Program-made: the position numbers and the translations under genes
Notes under the pieces: generated by a model
Databases searched by the model: none
Seen by the model: only the letters and a program-made list of their open reading frames with translations
Told to the model about the DNA's origin: nothing
Assembly (NCBI RefSeq): GCF_007786445.1
Contig: NZ_VNJI01000013.1
Location: 1-64,000, forward strand
Length of the DNA: 64,000 bases
Direction: 5' to 3'
Origin: Paenibacillus cremeus
GTDB lineage: Bacteria > Bacillota > Bacilli > Paenibacillales > NBRC-103111
Shown here: positions 34,531 to 43,499 of the stretch, piece after piece
How the letters are laid out: each line of letters begins with the position of its first letter
How positions within the stretch are numbered: position 1 is the stretch's first letter

Positions 34531-34742
34531 CTGGATTCTCTGTTCCTCCCTTGTTCCTTTCCTATCAATCTAGCAAATTGGATATTTCATCCATTCTTCA
34601 TAAGTATAGACGTCGGCCGTGAAAAAAAGGTTACGAAAAGACTACAGTTTTTGTAAAAAATTTGGGCGCTGAAAACCAATTGACCGCCAGCATAGCTTGG
34701 CATATTATGGGAGTTAATCGAATCGGGGAGGGGTTTCGCAGC

Positions 34743-35408
34743 ATGAATACCAGTACCTCATTGGAGCAATTGATCAAAGCCATCAAAGCCCGGGATGCCG
34801 CACAGGCGAATGCTGTGCTGGACGCCTCGCCGCACGCGGCCCATGAACGGGACGCGCAGGGTAACAGTCCGCTGCTGCTGGCGCAATACTACGGCGCGAA
34901 GCCGATCGTGGAGCTGCTGCTGCAGCGAGGGGTCACGCTGAGCGTGTTCGAGGCGGCGGCCGTCGGGCGGCTGGACGCCGTCCAGGCTGGGCTCGATGCC
35001 GAGCCCAGCCTGGTGAACGGCGTCTCGCACGACGGCTTTTCGCCGCTCGGGCTCGCGGCGTTCTTCGGCCGCGTCGACGTCGCGGGCGAGCTGCTGCTGC
35101 GCGGCGCCGACGTCCACGCGGCGTCGCGCAACGCGATGCGCGTGCAGCCGCTGCACTCGGCTGCCGCAGGCCGGCATGCGGCGCTCGCGCGCATGCTGAT
35201 CGAGCATGGCGCGGACGTGCACGCGCGCCAGCAAAGCGGTTGGACGCCGCTGCACTCGGCGTCCCAGAACGGGCAGGCGGAGCTCGTCCGCCTGCTGCTC
35301 GAGCGCGGCGCGGACCCGCACGCCGCGAGTGACGACGGCGCGACGCCGCTCGAGCTCGCGCGCCGCGCCGGCCACGCGGAGCAGCTCGAGCCGCTGCTCG
35401 CGCGCTAA
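34743..35408 (+). CDS. Ankyrin-repeat protein, 221 aa
   Basis: The start MNTSTSLEQLIKAIKARD follows GGGGAGGGG with a 9-base spacer. After a short N-terminal helix come about five ankyrin repeats (GNSPLLLAQYYGAKPIVELL; GFSPLGLAAFFGRVDVAGEL; QPLHSAAAGRHAALARML; WTPLHSASQNGQAELVRLL; ATPLELARRAGHAEQLEPLL). There is no signal peptide, so it probably acts as a cytosolic binding protein. From about 34940 on the coding sequence is by eye about three quarters G+C with GCG/CGC/CTG codons, unlike the first part and both neighbours. A perfect 14-bp inverted repeat lies inside (34982-35013). Confidence 0.88.
   Translation: MNTSTSLEQLIKAIKARDAAQANAVLDASPHAAHERDAQGNSPLLLAQYYGAKPIVELLLQRGVTLSVFEAAAVGRLDAVQAGLDAEPSLVNGVSHDGFSPLGLAAFFGRVDVAGELLLRGADVHAASRNAMRVQPLHSAAAGRHAALARMLIEHGADVHARQQSGWTPLHSASQNGQAELVRLLLERGADPHAASDDGATPLELARRAGHAEQLEPLLAR
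34982..35013. repeat. Perfect 14-bp inverted repeat inside the ankyrin gene
   Basis: CCAGGCTGGGCTCG and its exact complement flank a four-base ATGC loop. It lies in coding sequence, at the junction between the normal and very GC-rich parts. Confidence 0.85.
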
Positions 35409-35413
35409 ACACC

Positions 35414-35456
35414 AAAGGGCCCTTGCCGCCTGAGATTCCAGCGGCAAGGGCCCTTT
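35414..35456. terminator. Bidirectional terminator between the ankyrin gene and dnaD
   Basis: A perfect 16-bp stem (AAAGGGCCCTTGCCGC and complement) with an 11-base loop. T-rich sequence is short on both sides (TTT), so termination relies on the very strong stem. Confidence 0.8.
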
Positions 35457-35463
35457 CAACATC

Positions 35464-36147
35464 TTATCGCGAGCGGAACTTCTGCGAATGCTCCTTCGCC
35501 TGCTCCACCGTTGTAATCCGGTTGCGCTGCCATTCCAGCAAAATGCGGTCAATGTAGCGAAAATGCACCTTACCTGCAAACACCGCTTCCTTCAAGCCGG
35601 CGAGGATCAGTTCCTCCGGATAGCCGTCCTTATCGATCCAGCCGGCGATCGACTCCAGCTCCATCGGCGTAAGCGGCCGGCCGAACTCGTTCTCGAAAAT
35701 CGAGAACACATCCTTCCGCTCCGAGCGCCCTTTCCCCTCCGCAGCTTTGCGCTGCATCAATCGCGCCTGCTGGAGCTCGTCCGCCCGACATTCCGCCAGC
35801 CGCTGCATCAGCGGCCGCCAGTTGTACTTCTCCGAATGCACGCCGCTGACCGGGTCGGTCTCCTCGTCGATCAGGAGCAGCCCTTCCTTCAGCAGCTTTT
35901 GCAGAGATGTAATGACCTTCTCCTGCGGGACCGACATGCGCGATTTGAGCTCCTCCAGTGTCGGAAAGTCTTTGCCTTCCTTCTGCTTGAACGCCATCAC
36001 ATGAAGAATCAGCATGACATCGAGCTCGTGCAGCCGAAGCTGCGTATAATATTGGAACAGCCAGTAGGGAACGTCGACATTCCCCTCCTGCCAGCCCATG
36101 AGCAGCATGGACGGCAGGGGCTGAGCATCCGTATCGCCACGTCTCAT
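35464..36147 (-). CDS. dnaD: DnaD-family replication initiation protein
   Basis: A 227-residue protein with an N-terminal winged-helix domain (PYWLFQYYTQLRLHELDVML) and a C-terminal DnaB2/DnaD domain (FENEFGRPLTPMELESIAGW, then the YxxxI-type YIDRILLEWQRN). It loads with DnaA and DnaB during primosome assembly in Firmicutes. The start is chosen at MRRGDTDAQP because AAGGAGGGG stands six bases before. It lies 102 bases after asnS on the same strand, the known asnS-dnaD arrangement. Confidence 0.92.
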   Translation of the reverse strand: MRRGDTDAQPLPSMLLMGWQEGNVDVPYWLFQYYTQLRLHELDVMLILHVMAFKQKEGKDFPTLEELKSRMSVPQEKVITSLQKLLKEGLLLIDEETDPVSGVHSEKYNWRPLMQRLAECRADELQQARLMQRKAAEGKGRSERKDVFSIFENEFGRPLTPMELESIAGWIDKDGYPEELILAGLKEAVFAGKVHFRYIDRILLEWQRNRITTVEQAKEHSQKFRSR

Positions 36148-36249
36148 GCGATGCCCCTCCTTGAGTTGCAACGGTTACTGCCATTCGCTAGCAATCCGTT
36201 GTCAACACCGCGTAAAATCGGGAGGCCGCAGCCCCCCGATGAACTTTCA

Positions 36250-37548
36250 TTATGGATACAAACGATACAGCAAACGAGGGAACGGAATCGTCTCACGCAC
36301 ATGATCCAAGCCGCAAATCCAAGCTACTGTACGCTCCAACCCAAGCCCGAAGCCGGAATGCGGCACCGTGCCGTATTTGCGAAGATCCAGATACCATTGG
36401 TACGCTTCTTTGGACAGCTCGTGCTGCTGGAAGCGCTCCTCCATCAGGTCCGGATCATCGATCCGCTGGCTTCCGCCGATGATTTCCCCATAGCCTTCCG
36501 GCGCGATCATGTCCGCGCACAGCACAACCTCCGGCCGGTTCGGATCCGGCTTCATATAAAACGCCTTAATCTCCGTCGGATAGTGGGTAATGAACACCGG
36601 CTTCTCGTATTTCTCCGCAATCGCCGTTTCATGCGGCGCACCGAAGTCTTCGCCCCAGTCGAACTCATGGCCTTCCGATTTCAGGAACTTGACCGCTTCA
36701 TCGTATGTAATCCGTGGGAACGGAGCTTGAATGTTCTCCAGCTTGGAAACATCGCGGCCCAGCACCTCAAGCTCAGCACGGCAGTGCTCCAGCACCGAAG
36801 AAACGATATACGAGATAAACTGCTCCTGCACCTCAAGGTTTTCTTCATGCGTCACAAACGCCATCTCCGGCTCGATCATCCAAAACTCGATCAAATGCCG
36901 GCGCGTCTTCGACTTCTCGGCACGGAACGTGGGCCCGAAGGAATACACCCGGCCCAGCGCCATCGCTGCAGCTTCCATGTACAGCTGTCCGCTCTGAGTC
37001 AAGAACGCATCCTCGTCAAAATACTTCGTATGGAACAAGTTCGTCGTACCTTCACATGACGATGGCGTCAAAATCGGCGGATCGACCAAATGGAAGCCGC
37101 GCTCATCAAAAAACTGCTGCACTGCCCGAATAATTTGCGCCCGGACAACCAGAATAGCACGCTGCTTCGGGGAACGAATCCAAAGATGGCGATGATCCAT
37201 CAGAAAATCGACCCCATGCTCCTTAGGTGTAATCGGATAGTCGGTCGCTACTTGAATGATTTCCACGCCGGTAACCGTCAGCTCAAAGCCGCCTTTGCTC
37301 CGCGTATCCTCGCGCACAGTACCCGTAACGTATACAGAGCTTTCTTGAGTCAGCTTGCCGGCATCCTCCCAGACCTGTTCACTCACTTCGCTCTTAACGA
37401 CAACGCCTTGAATGTAGCCGGAACCGTCGCGCAGCTGCAAAAAGCGGATTTTTCCGCTGGAACGAATATTGTGCAGCCAGCAGCCAATGGTCACCGTCTC
37501 GTTTATATGTCCGCCTACTTCGCGGATCATGCATAATGTTCGGCTCAT
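36250..37548 (-). CDS. asnS: Asparaginyl-tRNA synthetase
   Basis: A 432-residue class IIb synthetase. The N-terminal OB-fold anticodon-binding domain is visible ([20 protein letters not shown]). The catalytic core carries motif 2 ([20 protein letters not shown]) and motif 3 ([15 protein letters not shown]). The Asn-type ending [11 protein letters not shown] separates it from AspS. GGAGGAAGT precedes ATG. A -10-like TATAAT (37602-37607) inside the 3' end of ackA may give asnS its own promoter. Confidence 0.95.
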   Translation of the reverse strand: MSRTLCMIREVGGHINETVTIGCWLHNIRSSGKIRFLQLRDGSGYIQGVVVKSEVSEQVWEDAGKLTQESSVYVTGTVREDTRSKGGFELTVTGVEIIQVATDYPITPKEHGVDFLMDHRHLWIRSPKQRAILVVRAQIIRAVQQFFDERGFHLVDPPILTPSSCEGTTNLFHTKYFDEDAFLTQSGQLYMEAAAMALGRVYSFGPTFRAEKSKTRRHLIEFWMIEPEMAFVTHEENLEVQEQFISYIVSSVLEHCRAELEVLGRDVSKLENIQAPFPRITYDEAVKFLKSEGHEFDWGEDFGAPHETAIAEKYEKPVFITHYPTEIKAFYMKPDPNRPEVVLCADMIAPEGYGEIIGGSQRIDDPDLMEERFQQHELSKEAYQWYLDLRKYGTVPHSGFGLGLERTVAWICGLDHVRETIPFPRLLYRLYP

Positions 37549-37602
37549 TAAACTTCCTCCTGATATCCCCTGAACAGACGTTCGGGGCGGTTCTCTACTC
37601 CA

Positions 37603-38817
37603 TTATACTACATTATTTTGGTTTAAAATCAACTGGTGCGTTTCCCGGGCAATCACAAGCTCCTCATTGGTTGGGATGACTAGCACCTGAACCCGCGAAC
37701 TGTTCCGCGTAATAACCCGTTCACCGGATTCCCTCCGGCTGTTCGCTTCTTCGTCCAGCTCGACCCCAAAAAAGCTAAGATTCCGGCAAACCGCCGCGCG
37801 CAGCACCGCCGAATTTTCACCGACACCGGCCGTAAACACAATCGCATCCATTCCGTTCATCGCCGCCGCATAGGCTCCGATATATTTGCGCAGCCGGTAT
37901 TCGTACATCTCGAACGCCAGGCGGGCGCTCCGGTCCCCCGCTTCCATCGCCTCCGTAATCTCGCGCATATCGCTCCCGAGCTGTGAGATCGCCGTTAACC
38001 CGCTGTGCTTGTTGAGCATCGAACTGACTTCGCCGAGCGTCAGCTCCTCCTTATCCATCGCATACGGAACGATCGCCGGATCGATGTCGCCGCTGCGTGT
38101 CCCCATCATGAGCCCCTCGAGCGGAGTCATACCCATGCTAGTATCCATCGATTTCCCGTTCATTACCGCGGTACAGCTCGCCCCGTTGCCGATATGGCAT
38201 GTGACGATTTTCAAATCTTCTAAAGGACGCCCCAAAATCGCCGCAGCGCGCTCGCTGACATACGCATGTGAGGTACCGTGAAACCCGTAGCGCCGAATTT
38301 GATGCTTTTTGTACAGCACCATCGGAATCGGATACAGGTACGCTACCGGTGGCATCGTCTGATGAAACGCCGTATCAAAAACAACCGCCTGCGGCACGCT
38401 GGGCATATTCGCTTCGACCGCCTGAATGCCGAGCATATGCGCCGGGTTGTGCAGAGGAGCAAGATCAAACAGCCGCCTGATTTCGCGCTTCACTTCATCA
38501 TCGACGATCGCCGAGCCGGAAAACGACTCCCCGCCATGCACCACGCGATGCCCTACGGCATTAATCTCATGAATGTCCTTCAGCACCCCGTGCTCCGGAT
38601 GCAGGAGCAGCTTCAGCATTTTGCGGATGGCCGTCGTATGCTCCAGAATTTCGCTGACTTCGCGAACCTCCCGCATGTCAGTCGGCTCATAGGTCAAAAT
38701 CGCCGAGTCCATGCCGATCCGCTCAACCTTGCCTTTGGCCAAAACAGACTCCCACTGCATCGCGTAAAGCTGAAACTTGAGCGAGGAGCTGCCGGCATTA
38801 ATAACCAAGATGTTCAC
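37603..38817 (-). CDS. ackA: Acetate kinase
   Basis: A 404-residue ASKHA kinase with the acetate-kinase signatures NILVINAGSSSLKFQLY at the start, then AVGHRVVHGGESF, YGFHGTSHAYVS, CHIGNGAS and GMTPLEGLMMGTRSGDIDP. It makes ATP from acetyl phosphate, or the reverse. The GTG start overlaps the stop of the upstream dehydrogenase (GTGA). No phosphotransacetylase gene is nearby. Pairing with a 3-hydroxyacyl-CoA dehydrogenase is unusual and suggests use in short-chain acyl metabolism. Confidence 0.93.
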   Translation of the reverse strand: MNILVINAGSSSLKFQLYAMQWESVLAKGKVERIGMDSAILTYEPTDMREVREVSEILEHTTAIRKMLKLLLHPEHGVLKDIHEINAVGHRVVHGGESFSGSAIVDDEVKREIRRLFDLAPLHNPAHMLGIQAVEANMPSVPQAVVFDTAFHQTMPPVAYLYPIPMVLYKKHQIRRYGFHGTSHAYVSERAAAILGRPLEDLKIVTCHIGNGASCTAVMNGKSMDTSMGMTPLEGLMMGTRSGDIDPAIVPYAMDKEELTLGEVSSMLNKHSGLTAISQLGSDMREITEAMEAGDRSARLAFEMYEYRLRKYIGAYAAAMNGMDAIVFTAGVGENSAVLRAAVCRNLSFFGVELDEEANSRRESGERVITRNSSRVQVLVIPTNEELVIARETHQLILNQNNVV

Positions 38818-39686
38818 AGCCGGTCACCATCCTTATCATAGCGAAAAAAGCCTTGTCCTGTCTTCGTCCCCAGCTGCCCTGCCCTGACCATTTGTTTGAG
38901 CAGCACCGACGGCCGATACTTCACATCGCCGAACTCTCGGAATATCCGCTCCATCGCATCCAACACGGAATCGAGCCCGAAACGGTCGGCCATCTCCAGC
39001 GGCCCATAATGAAACGAATAGCCGATCCGCATCGCGCTATCGATATCCTCGGCACTTGCCACCCGCTCCGATAACGTATGCAGCGCCTCGTTAATGAGCA
39101 CGCAGATGAGCCGCGTTGTCACGAAGCCCGGCGATTCGTAAACTTGGATGCCGCGTTTTTGGATCGTCTCCTCGACAAACTGCTTGATTAGTGCAGCGGT
39201 CTCATCACTCGTTCTCAATCCGCGAATAATTTCCACCAGATTAATTTTAGACACCGGATATAAAAAATGAAGTCCTATCACGCGCTCCGGGCGTGCGGTA
39301 ACTGCCGCCATCTCGGTCAAGCTGAGCGTTGATGTATTACTCGCCAAAATCACTTCCTCCGGACAAAGCTGGTCCAGCTGGCGAAATACCTCTTTCTTCA
39401 GCTCCATATCCTCGCTCACCGACTCGATCACCAGCTGGCAATCAACCAGCCGCTGCCACTCTGTATATGGATGAATGCGGGATAAGATCAACTTTTTCTC
39501 CGCCTCGGTTATTGCCCACTTCTCCAGCTGCTTATCCAAGCTGATGACGATGCATTCCATCGCCTGCTCCAGCTTCTCAGCCGTACGTTCAATTAAGATG
39601 ACCTCAAGACCGCTGGCGGAAAGCATCTCCGCAATACCTTGTCCCATCGTGCCTGCCCCAACCACACCGATTTTCGTAAACACCAT
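38814..39686 (-). CDS. 3-hydroxyacyl-CoA dehydrogenase (3-hydroxybutyryl-CoA type)
   Basis: A 290-residue dehydrogenase: Rossmann domain with IGVVGAGTMGQGIAEM, NAD-domain end ASNTSTLSLTEMA, then GLHFLYPVSKINLVEII with the catalytic His, and the C-terminal helical domain (GYSFHYGPLEMADRFGLD; TGQGFFRY). The sizes fit Hbd/MmgB-like enzymes acting on 3-hydroxybutyryl-CoA. Family members normally have F/FNP at the HFxNP site; here it reads HFLYPV, which could shift substrate preference. It precedes and overlaps ackA. Confidence 0.88.
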   Translation of the reverse strand: MVFTKIGVVGAGTMGQGIAEMLSASGLEVILIERTAEKLEQAMECIVISLDKQLEKWAITEAEKKLILSRIHPYTEWQRLVDCQLVIESVSEDMELKKEVFRQLDQLCPEEVILASNTSTLSLTEMAAVTARPERVIGLHFLYPVSKINLVEIIRGLRTSDETAALIKQFVEETIQKRGIQVYESPGFVTTRLICVLINEALHTLSERVASAEDIDSAMRIGYSFHYGPLEMADRFGLDSVLDAMERIFREFGDVKYRPSVLLKQMVRAGQLGTKTGQGFFRYDKDGDRL

Positions 39687-39930
39687 GCTGCCCCCCCTGT
39701 ACGGTTATCCCTGTTATGATTCAAGCTTATTATAGATCGCTAGCTCTTGTCTGTGATAGCAGTCATAGTACGAAAAATAATCTGCCGCGCCAATCCAACG
39801 TATATCTAAATCTTAGCACATCATTTTCGTATACACAAACACATGTTCGCCAATACCTGTTAGCCGCTCATAAATGATCCTTGCACGAAAATAATGCTTA
39901 TATTTCCCATATCCAGCCCTTTTCACGCAC

Positions 39931-39970
39931 AAAAAAAAGCCCGCCGCCCCAATGGGACAACGAGCTTGCT
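39931..39970 (-). terminator. Terminator of leuCD
   Basis: An imperfect stem around GCtCGtTGtCCC/GGGgCGgCGgGC is followed by TTTTTTTT on the minus strand, directly after leuD. Confidence 0.85.
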
Positions 39971-39972
39971 TC

Positions 39973-40578
39973 TTACTTATAAGCCAAGCGAGCTTCATGC
40001 TTCGCTTCGTATTCTGCGATCTTATCGTCATGCTGCAGCGTCAGGCCGATATCGTCGAGCCCAAGCAGCAGGAATTGACGGCGGTGCTCATCCAGATCAA
40101 AGCTGATAGACAACCCTTGGTCATCCGTGATCACTTTGTTTTCCAGATCTACGTTCAGCTTGTAGCCTTCTGTAGCCGCTGTGCGTTGGAACAGCTCTTC
40201 TACTTGCTCTTCGCTGAGCTTGATCGGCAGGATGCCGTTTTTGAAGCAGTTGTTGTAGAAAATGTCCGCATACGACGGTGCGATCACGACGCGGAATCCG
40301 TAGTCTTGAATCGCCCATGGCGCGTGCTCACGGGAGGAGCCGCAGCCGAAGTTGGCACGGGAGATCAATACCGATGCGCCTTGGTAGCGCGGTTGATTCA
40401 AGCTGAAGCTGGCGATTTCTTTGCCGCTTTGGTCAAAGCGCCATTCGAAGAATAAGAATTGTCCGAAGCCGGAACGCTCGATCCGCTTCAAAAATTGTTT
40501 AGGGATAATGGCGTCCGTATCCACGTTTACGCGGTCCACCGGACCTACAAGGCCGGTATGCTGTTTAAAAGCTTCCAT
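39973..40578 (-). CDS. leuD: 3-isopropylmalate dehydratase small subunit
   Basis: A 201-residue swivel-domain subunit: [20 protein letters not shown] at the start, then [20 protein letters not shown], the active-site Ser-Arg region. With LeuC it isomerises 2- to 3-isopropylmalate in leucine synthesis. GAGGAG is nine bases before ATG, and the gene starts 36 bases after leuC. leuA and leuB are not in the window. Confidence 0.95.
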   Translation of the reverse strand: MEAFKQHTGLVGPVDRVNVDTDAIIPKQFLKRIERSGFGQFLFFEWRFDQSGKEIASFSLNQPRYQGASVLISRANFGCGSSREHAPWAIQDYGFRVVIAPSYADIFYNNCFKNGILPIKLSEEQVEELFQRTAATEGYKLNVDLENKVITDDQGLSISFDLDEHRRQFLLLGLDDIGLTLQHDDKIAEYEAKHEARLAYK

Positions 40579-40614
40579 GTCGGTCTGCTCCTCGCTATTG
40601 ATTAATAATGTATT

Positions 40615-42033
40615 TTAAGCTTCCTGCTTTAATTTGAATTCCCAATTCCGCACGTCAGTGAAGCGTCCTTCGATTGCAGCAGCTGCTGCCATAGCCGGGG
40701 ATACGAGGTGCGTACGTCCATCGCGGCCTTGACGACCTTCGAAGTTCCGGTTCGATGTCGATGCGCAGCGTTGACCTGGCTTCAGAACGTCAGGGTTCAT
40801 CGCAAGGCACATGCTGCAGCCCGCATCGCGCCATTCAAAGCCTGCTTCGGTGAAGACTTTGTCCAAGCCTTCTTTTTCCGCTTGAATTTTGACGCGGCCC
40901 GAGCCTGGAACCACAATCGCAGTTACGTTCGAAGATACCTTGTAGCCTTGAGCTACAGCCGCCGCAGCGCGCAGGTCTTCGATCCGGCCGTTCGTACAGG
41001 AGCCGATAAATACATAATCAACAGGAATTTCCGTCATCGGAGTGCCTGGTGTCAGACCCATGTACTCGAGTGCTTTCTCGGATGCTTTACGCTCGTTCTC
41101 TGTTGCAAAATCCGCTGGGTTTGGAACGGCAGCCGAAATGTCTGTACCCATGCCTGGGCTTGTGCCCCAGGTAACTTGCGGAATCAGGCTGTCAGCGTCA
41201 AAATCCACTACACGGTCATAAACTGCACCGCTGTCCGTAGTCAATTGCTTCCATTCAGCTACAGCAGCGTCGAATGCAGCGCCTTGAGGCACATACTCGC
41301 GTCCGCGCAGGTATTCGAATGTCGTTTCGTCCGGAGCGATCAAGCCTGCCCGTGCGCCGGCTTCAATGGACATGTTACATACGGTCATGCGCTCTTCCAT
41401 GGACAAGCCGCGAATCGCTTCACCTGTGTACTCGAGAACATAGCCCGTTGCAAAATCCGTACCGTACTTCGCGATCACGCCGAGGATCAAGTCCTTAGCC
41501 GTTACGCCTGCGTTCAGCTTGCCGTTGATGCGCACTTCCAGCGTCTTAGGCTTCGCTTGCTGCAAGCATTGCGTAGCAAGCACGTGCTCAACCTCACTCG
41601 TACCGATACCAAAAGCCAGTGCGCCGAATGCGCCGTGAGTCGAAGTGTGGCTGTCGCCGCAAACAATCGTTTTACCTGGATGAGTCAGGCCCAGCTCAGG
41701 ACCCATAACGTGCACGACACCTTGGTCGATGCTGTCCAGGTCGAACAGGGTAACGCCGAAATCTTTACAGTTCTGCGACAGCGTGTCGATTTGCTGCTTG
41801 GAGATCGGATCGGTGATATTGAAACGATCCTTCGTTGGAACGTTGTGATCCATTGTTGCGAATGTCAGATCCGGGCGGCGAACCTTGCGGCCGGATAAGC
41901 GCAGACCTTCGAAGGCTTGCGGGGAAGTTACTTCATGAACGAGCTGCAGGTCGATGTAGATGATGCTTGGCTTGCCCTGCTCCGAATGAATGACATGATT
42001 GTCCCAAATTTTCTCGAACATTGTTTTTGCCAT
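40615..42033 (-). CDS. leuC: 3-isopropylmalate dehydratase large subunit
   Basis: A 472-residue aconitase-family protein. The 4Fe-4S cysteines are present: FIGSCTNGR, and [10 protein letters not shown] further on. It also shows [20 protein letters not shown]. The start [12 protein letters not shown] is set by GAGGTGG five bases upstream. It is the first gene of leuCD. A sigma-A promoter (42107-42136) and an LTTR-like inverted repeat (42142-42166) lie upstream, next to a divergent LysR regulator. Confidence 0.95.
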   Translation of the reverse strand: MAKTMFEKIWDNHVIHSEQGKPSIIYIDLQLVHEVTSPQAFEGLRLSGRKVRRPDLTFATMDHNVPTKDRFNITDPISKQQIDTLSQNCKDFGVTLFDLDSIDQGVVHVMGPELGLTHPGKTIVCGDSHTSTHGAFGALAFGIGTSEVEHVLATQCLQQAKPKTLEVRINGKLNAGVTAKDLILGVIAKYGTDFATGYVLEYTGEAIRGLSMEERMTVCNMSIEAGARAGLIAPDETTFEYLRGREYVPQGAAFDAAVAEWKQLTTDSGAVYDRVVDFDADSLIPQVTWGTSPGMGTDISAAVPNPADFATENERKASEKALEYMGLTPGTPMTEIPVDYVFIGSCTNGRIEDLRAAAAVAQGYKVSSNVTAIVVPGSGRVKIQAEKEGLDKVFTEAGFEWRDAGCSMCLAMNPDVLKPGQRCASTSNRNFEGRQGRDGRTHLVSPAMAAAAAIEGRFTDVRNWEFKLKQEA

Positions 42034-42106
42034 CGGTTCCACCTCAATGTGTTAAGTATGTTGCAATCCGCTGCAACGATGCGATAATTGCATTTTCTAT
42101 AACCTT

Positions 42107-42136
42107 ATACTAGCACTTCCATCTTCATTGTTCCAA
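42107..42136 (-). promoter_or_regulatory. Probable leuC promoter
   Basis: On the minus strand TTGGAA, an 18-base spacer and TAGTAT, about 75 bases upstream of the leuC start codon. Confidence 0.5.
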
Positions 42137-42141
42137 GATAT

Positions 42142-42166
42142 AATATCTATAGCATTCATAGGTATT
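42142..42166. promoter_or_regulatory. LysR-type (LTTR) binding-site candidate upstream of leuC
   Basis: AATATCTAT and ATAGGTATT form a 9-bp inverted repeat (8 of 9 paired) with a 7-base spacer, including the core CTAT-N7-ATAG. It begins five bases upstream of the leuC -35 box, a normal place for an LTTR activator site. Confidence 0.5.
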
Positions 42167-42209
42167 TATTATAGGGCACTAAAGTATATCGATCCCTTTT
42201 TGCGGACAT

Positions 42210-42453
42210 TCTAGATTTCGACGGTGAAAAGAGAGGTGTTTTCCGTTGGACCATCTAACGAAGAATACTAAGGTAGTTGTTAATGAAACCAATTCGTTGT
42301 AAATTCGTTTACAACTGAAGTGAGGGGATGTGCCTTCAGCACGTAGATGTAGTATCCGTACTGCAATCGTGGGGACAGGTAAGAACCTAAGGATCATGGC
42401 AGAATTACCCATCCAATTCACCGTCGGGAAGGACTCCGCAAGGGGTCCTTTTT
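42210..42453 (+). ncRNA. Candidate structured RNA or leader upstream of the LysR gene
   Basis: A 487-bp gap separates leuC and the LysR gene and holds no credible ORF. On the plus strand it contains a bulged hairpin (ACGGTGAAAA/TTTTCCGT, 42219-42248), a perfect 8-bp hairpin capped by a TTCG loop (GTTGTAAA/TTTACAAC, 42296-42315), a CTGAAG/CTTCAG hairpin (42315-42339), a GGTAA/TTACC pairing, and a terminator with a GCAA tetraloop (AAGGACTCC/GGGGTCCTT then TTT, 42429-42453). The ordered hairpins ending in a terminator suggest an independent RNA or an attenuating leader. I could not match it to a known riboswitch, T-box or 6S RNA. The 5' end is uncertain. Confidence 0.45.
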
Positions 42454-42520
42454 CTGTTATACTTCTGTTATCCTTATAGGTAAAAATAATAACTAACTCG
42501 CTACAAGGAGATCCGAGACT

Positions 42521-43411
42521 ATGGAACTTCGTCAGCTTCAATATGCATTGCAAATTGCCATCGAGAAAAACTTTTCCCGCGCCGCCGAAAAGCTTCATAT
42601 CGCCCAGCCTTCCTTAAGCCAGCAGCTATCCAAATTGGAAAAGGAGCTCGGCGTTCTGTTATTTCAACGCACCACCAACTCGGTCGAGGTGACGCACGCT
42701 GGCTCGCAATTCGTGGAGAAGGCGCAAAAAATACTCGATATGGTCGAGCAGCTGAAGCAGGAAATGGAAGACATTTCACTTATGCGCAAAGGGAAGCTGG
42801 TCGTCGGCAGCCTTCCAATCACCGGTGCCCACGTGCTTCCCCTGGTGCTGCCTGTCTTTCAGGCGCGGTACCCCGAGATTGAGATCGTACTGGTCGAGGA
42901 AACGACGGCGAACCTCGAGCATTTGACGGGCAACGGCGGAGCCGATATTAGCTTGCTGTCTTTGCCGCTTGGGGATCAATCGCTCACCTACGAGCCGCTG
43001 ATGGATGAAGAGATCATCCTGGCGGTGCCGCCGCAGCATCCGTTAGCGCAAAGCTCCGCCCCCATTGAGATCGGACAGCTCAAGGACGAGCCTTTTATCG
43101 CGTTGAAAAAAGGGCAGGGCTTTCGCCAGATCGCCATCGAGCTGTGCAATGACGCCGGCTTTATGCCAAACATCGTCTTTGAGAGCAGCAATATTGAAAC
43201 GGTACAATCCTTGGTCGCCGCAGGCATGGGCATCGCCTTTGTCCCGCAGATGCTGACTCGCGGGCGCTGGAGCGAGCTGTCGCCCATCTATCGTTCGCTG
43301 TCGAGCAAGCCGACCCGGACGCTCGTCGTTGCCTATCGCAAGGGCCGCTACTTATCCAAAGCCGTCATTAAGTTTATGGAAACGTTCAGAGAGGTCGTCT
43401 CTCCCAGCTAG
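42521..43411 (+). CDS. LysR-family transcriptional regulator
   Basis: A 296-residue LTTR. The N-terminal winged helix (MELRQLQYALQIAIEKNFSR; QPSLSQQLSKLEKELG) is followed by a type-2 periplasmic-binding-like effector domain (GKLVVGSLPITGAHVLPLVL; AGMGIAFVPQML). It resembles the CynR/AlsR subgroup. CAAGGAG precedes ATG by nine bases. It is divergent from leuCD, with an LTTR-like site close to the leuC promoter, so control of leucine genes is plausible; the effector is unknown. Confidence 0.9.
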   Translation: MELRQLQYALQIAIEKNFSRAAEKLHIAQPSLSQQLSKLEKELGVLLFQRTTNSVEVTHAGSQFVEKAQKILDMVEQLKQEMEDISLMRKGKLVVGSLPITGAHVLPLVLPVFQARYPEIEIVLVEETTANLEHLTGNGGADISLLSLPLGDQSLTYEPLMDEEIILAVPPQHPLAQSSAPIEIGQLKDEPFIALKKGQGFRQIAIELCNDAGFMPNIVFESSNIETVQSLVAAGMGIAFVPQMLTRGRWSELSPIYRSLSSKPTRTLVVAYRKGRYLSKAVIKFMETFREVVSPS

Positions 43412-43442
43412 TACCCCTGTGTACGGTTAACTCGGGCAAAGC

Positions 43443-43476
43443 AAAAACGGTGATAATTCCAGAAGAATTATCACCG
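43443..43476 (-). terminator. Terminator of the short flavoprotein gene
   Basis: A perfect 12-bp stem CGGTGATAATTC/GAATTATCACCG with a 5-base loop, followed by TTTTTGC on the minus strand. No T-run follows on the plus strand. Confidence 0.85.
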
Positions 43477-43499
43477 CTAACTATCCAATAATATTAAAC

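Noticed and set aside
35488-37059. 523-codon plus-strand open frame across dnaD and asnS
   Set aside because: It is antisense to two conserved genes, and its product (Arg, His, Leu, Gln-rich) matches no fold.
40708-41898. 396-codon plus-strand open frame opposite leuC
   Set aside because: It lies fully inside leuC in antisense and has no start signal.
42210-42453. 6S RNA, T-box, c-di-AMP or lysine riboswitch
   Set aside because: The conserved cores of these RNAs (for example GGTGGTACCGCG) are missing, and the two ends do not form a long closing stem.
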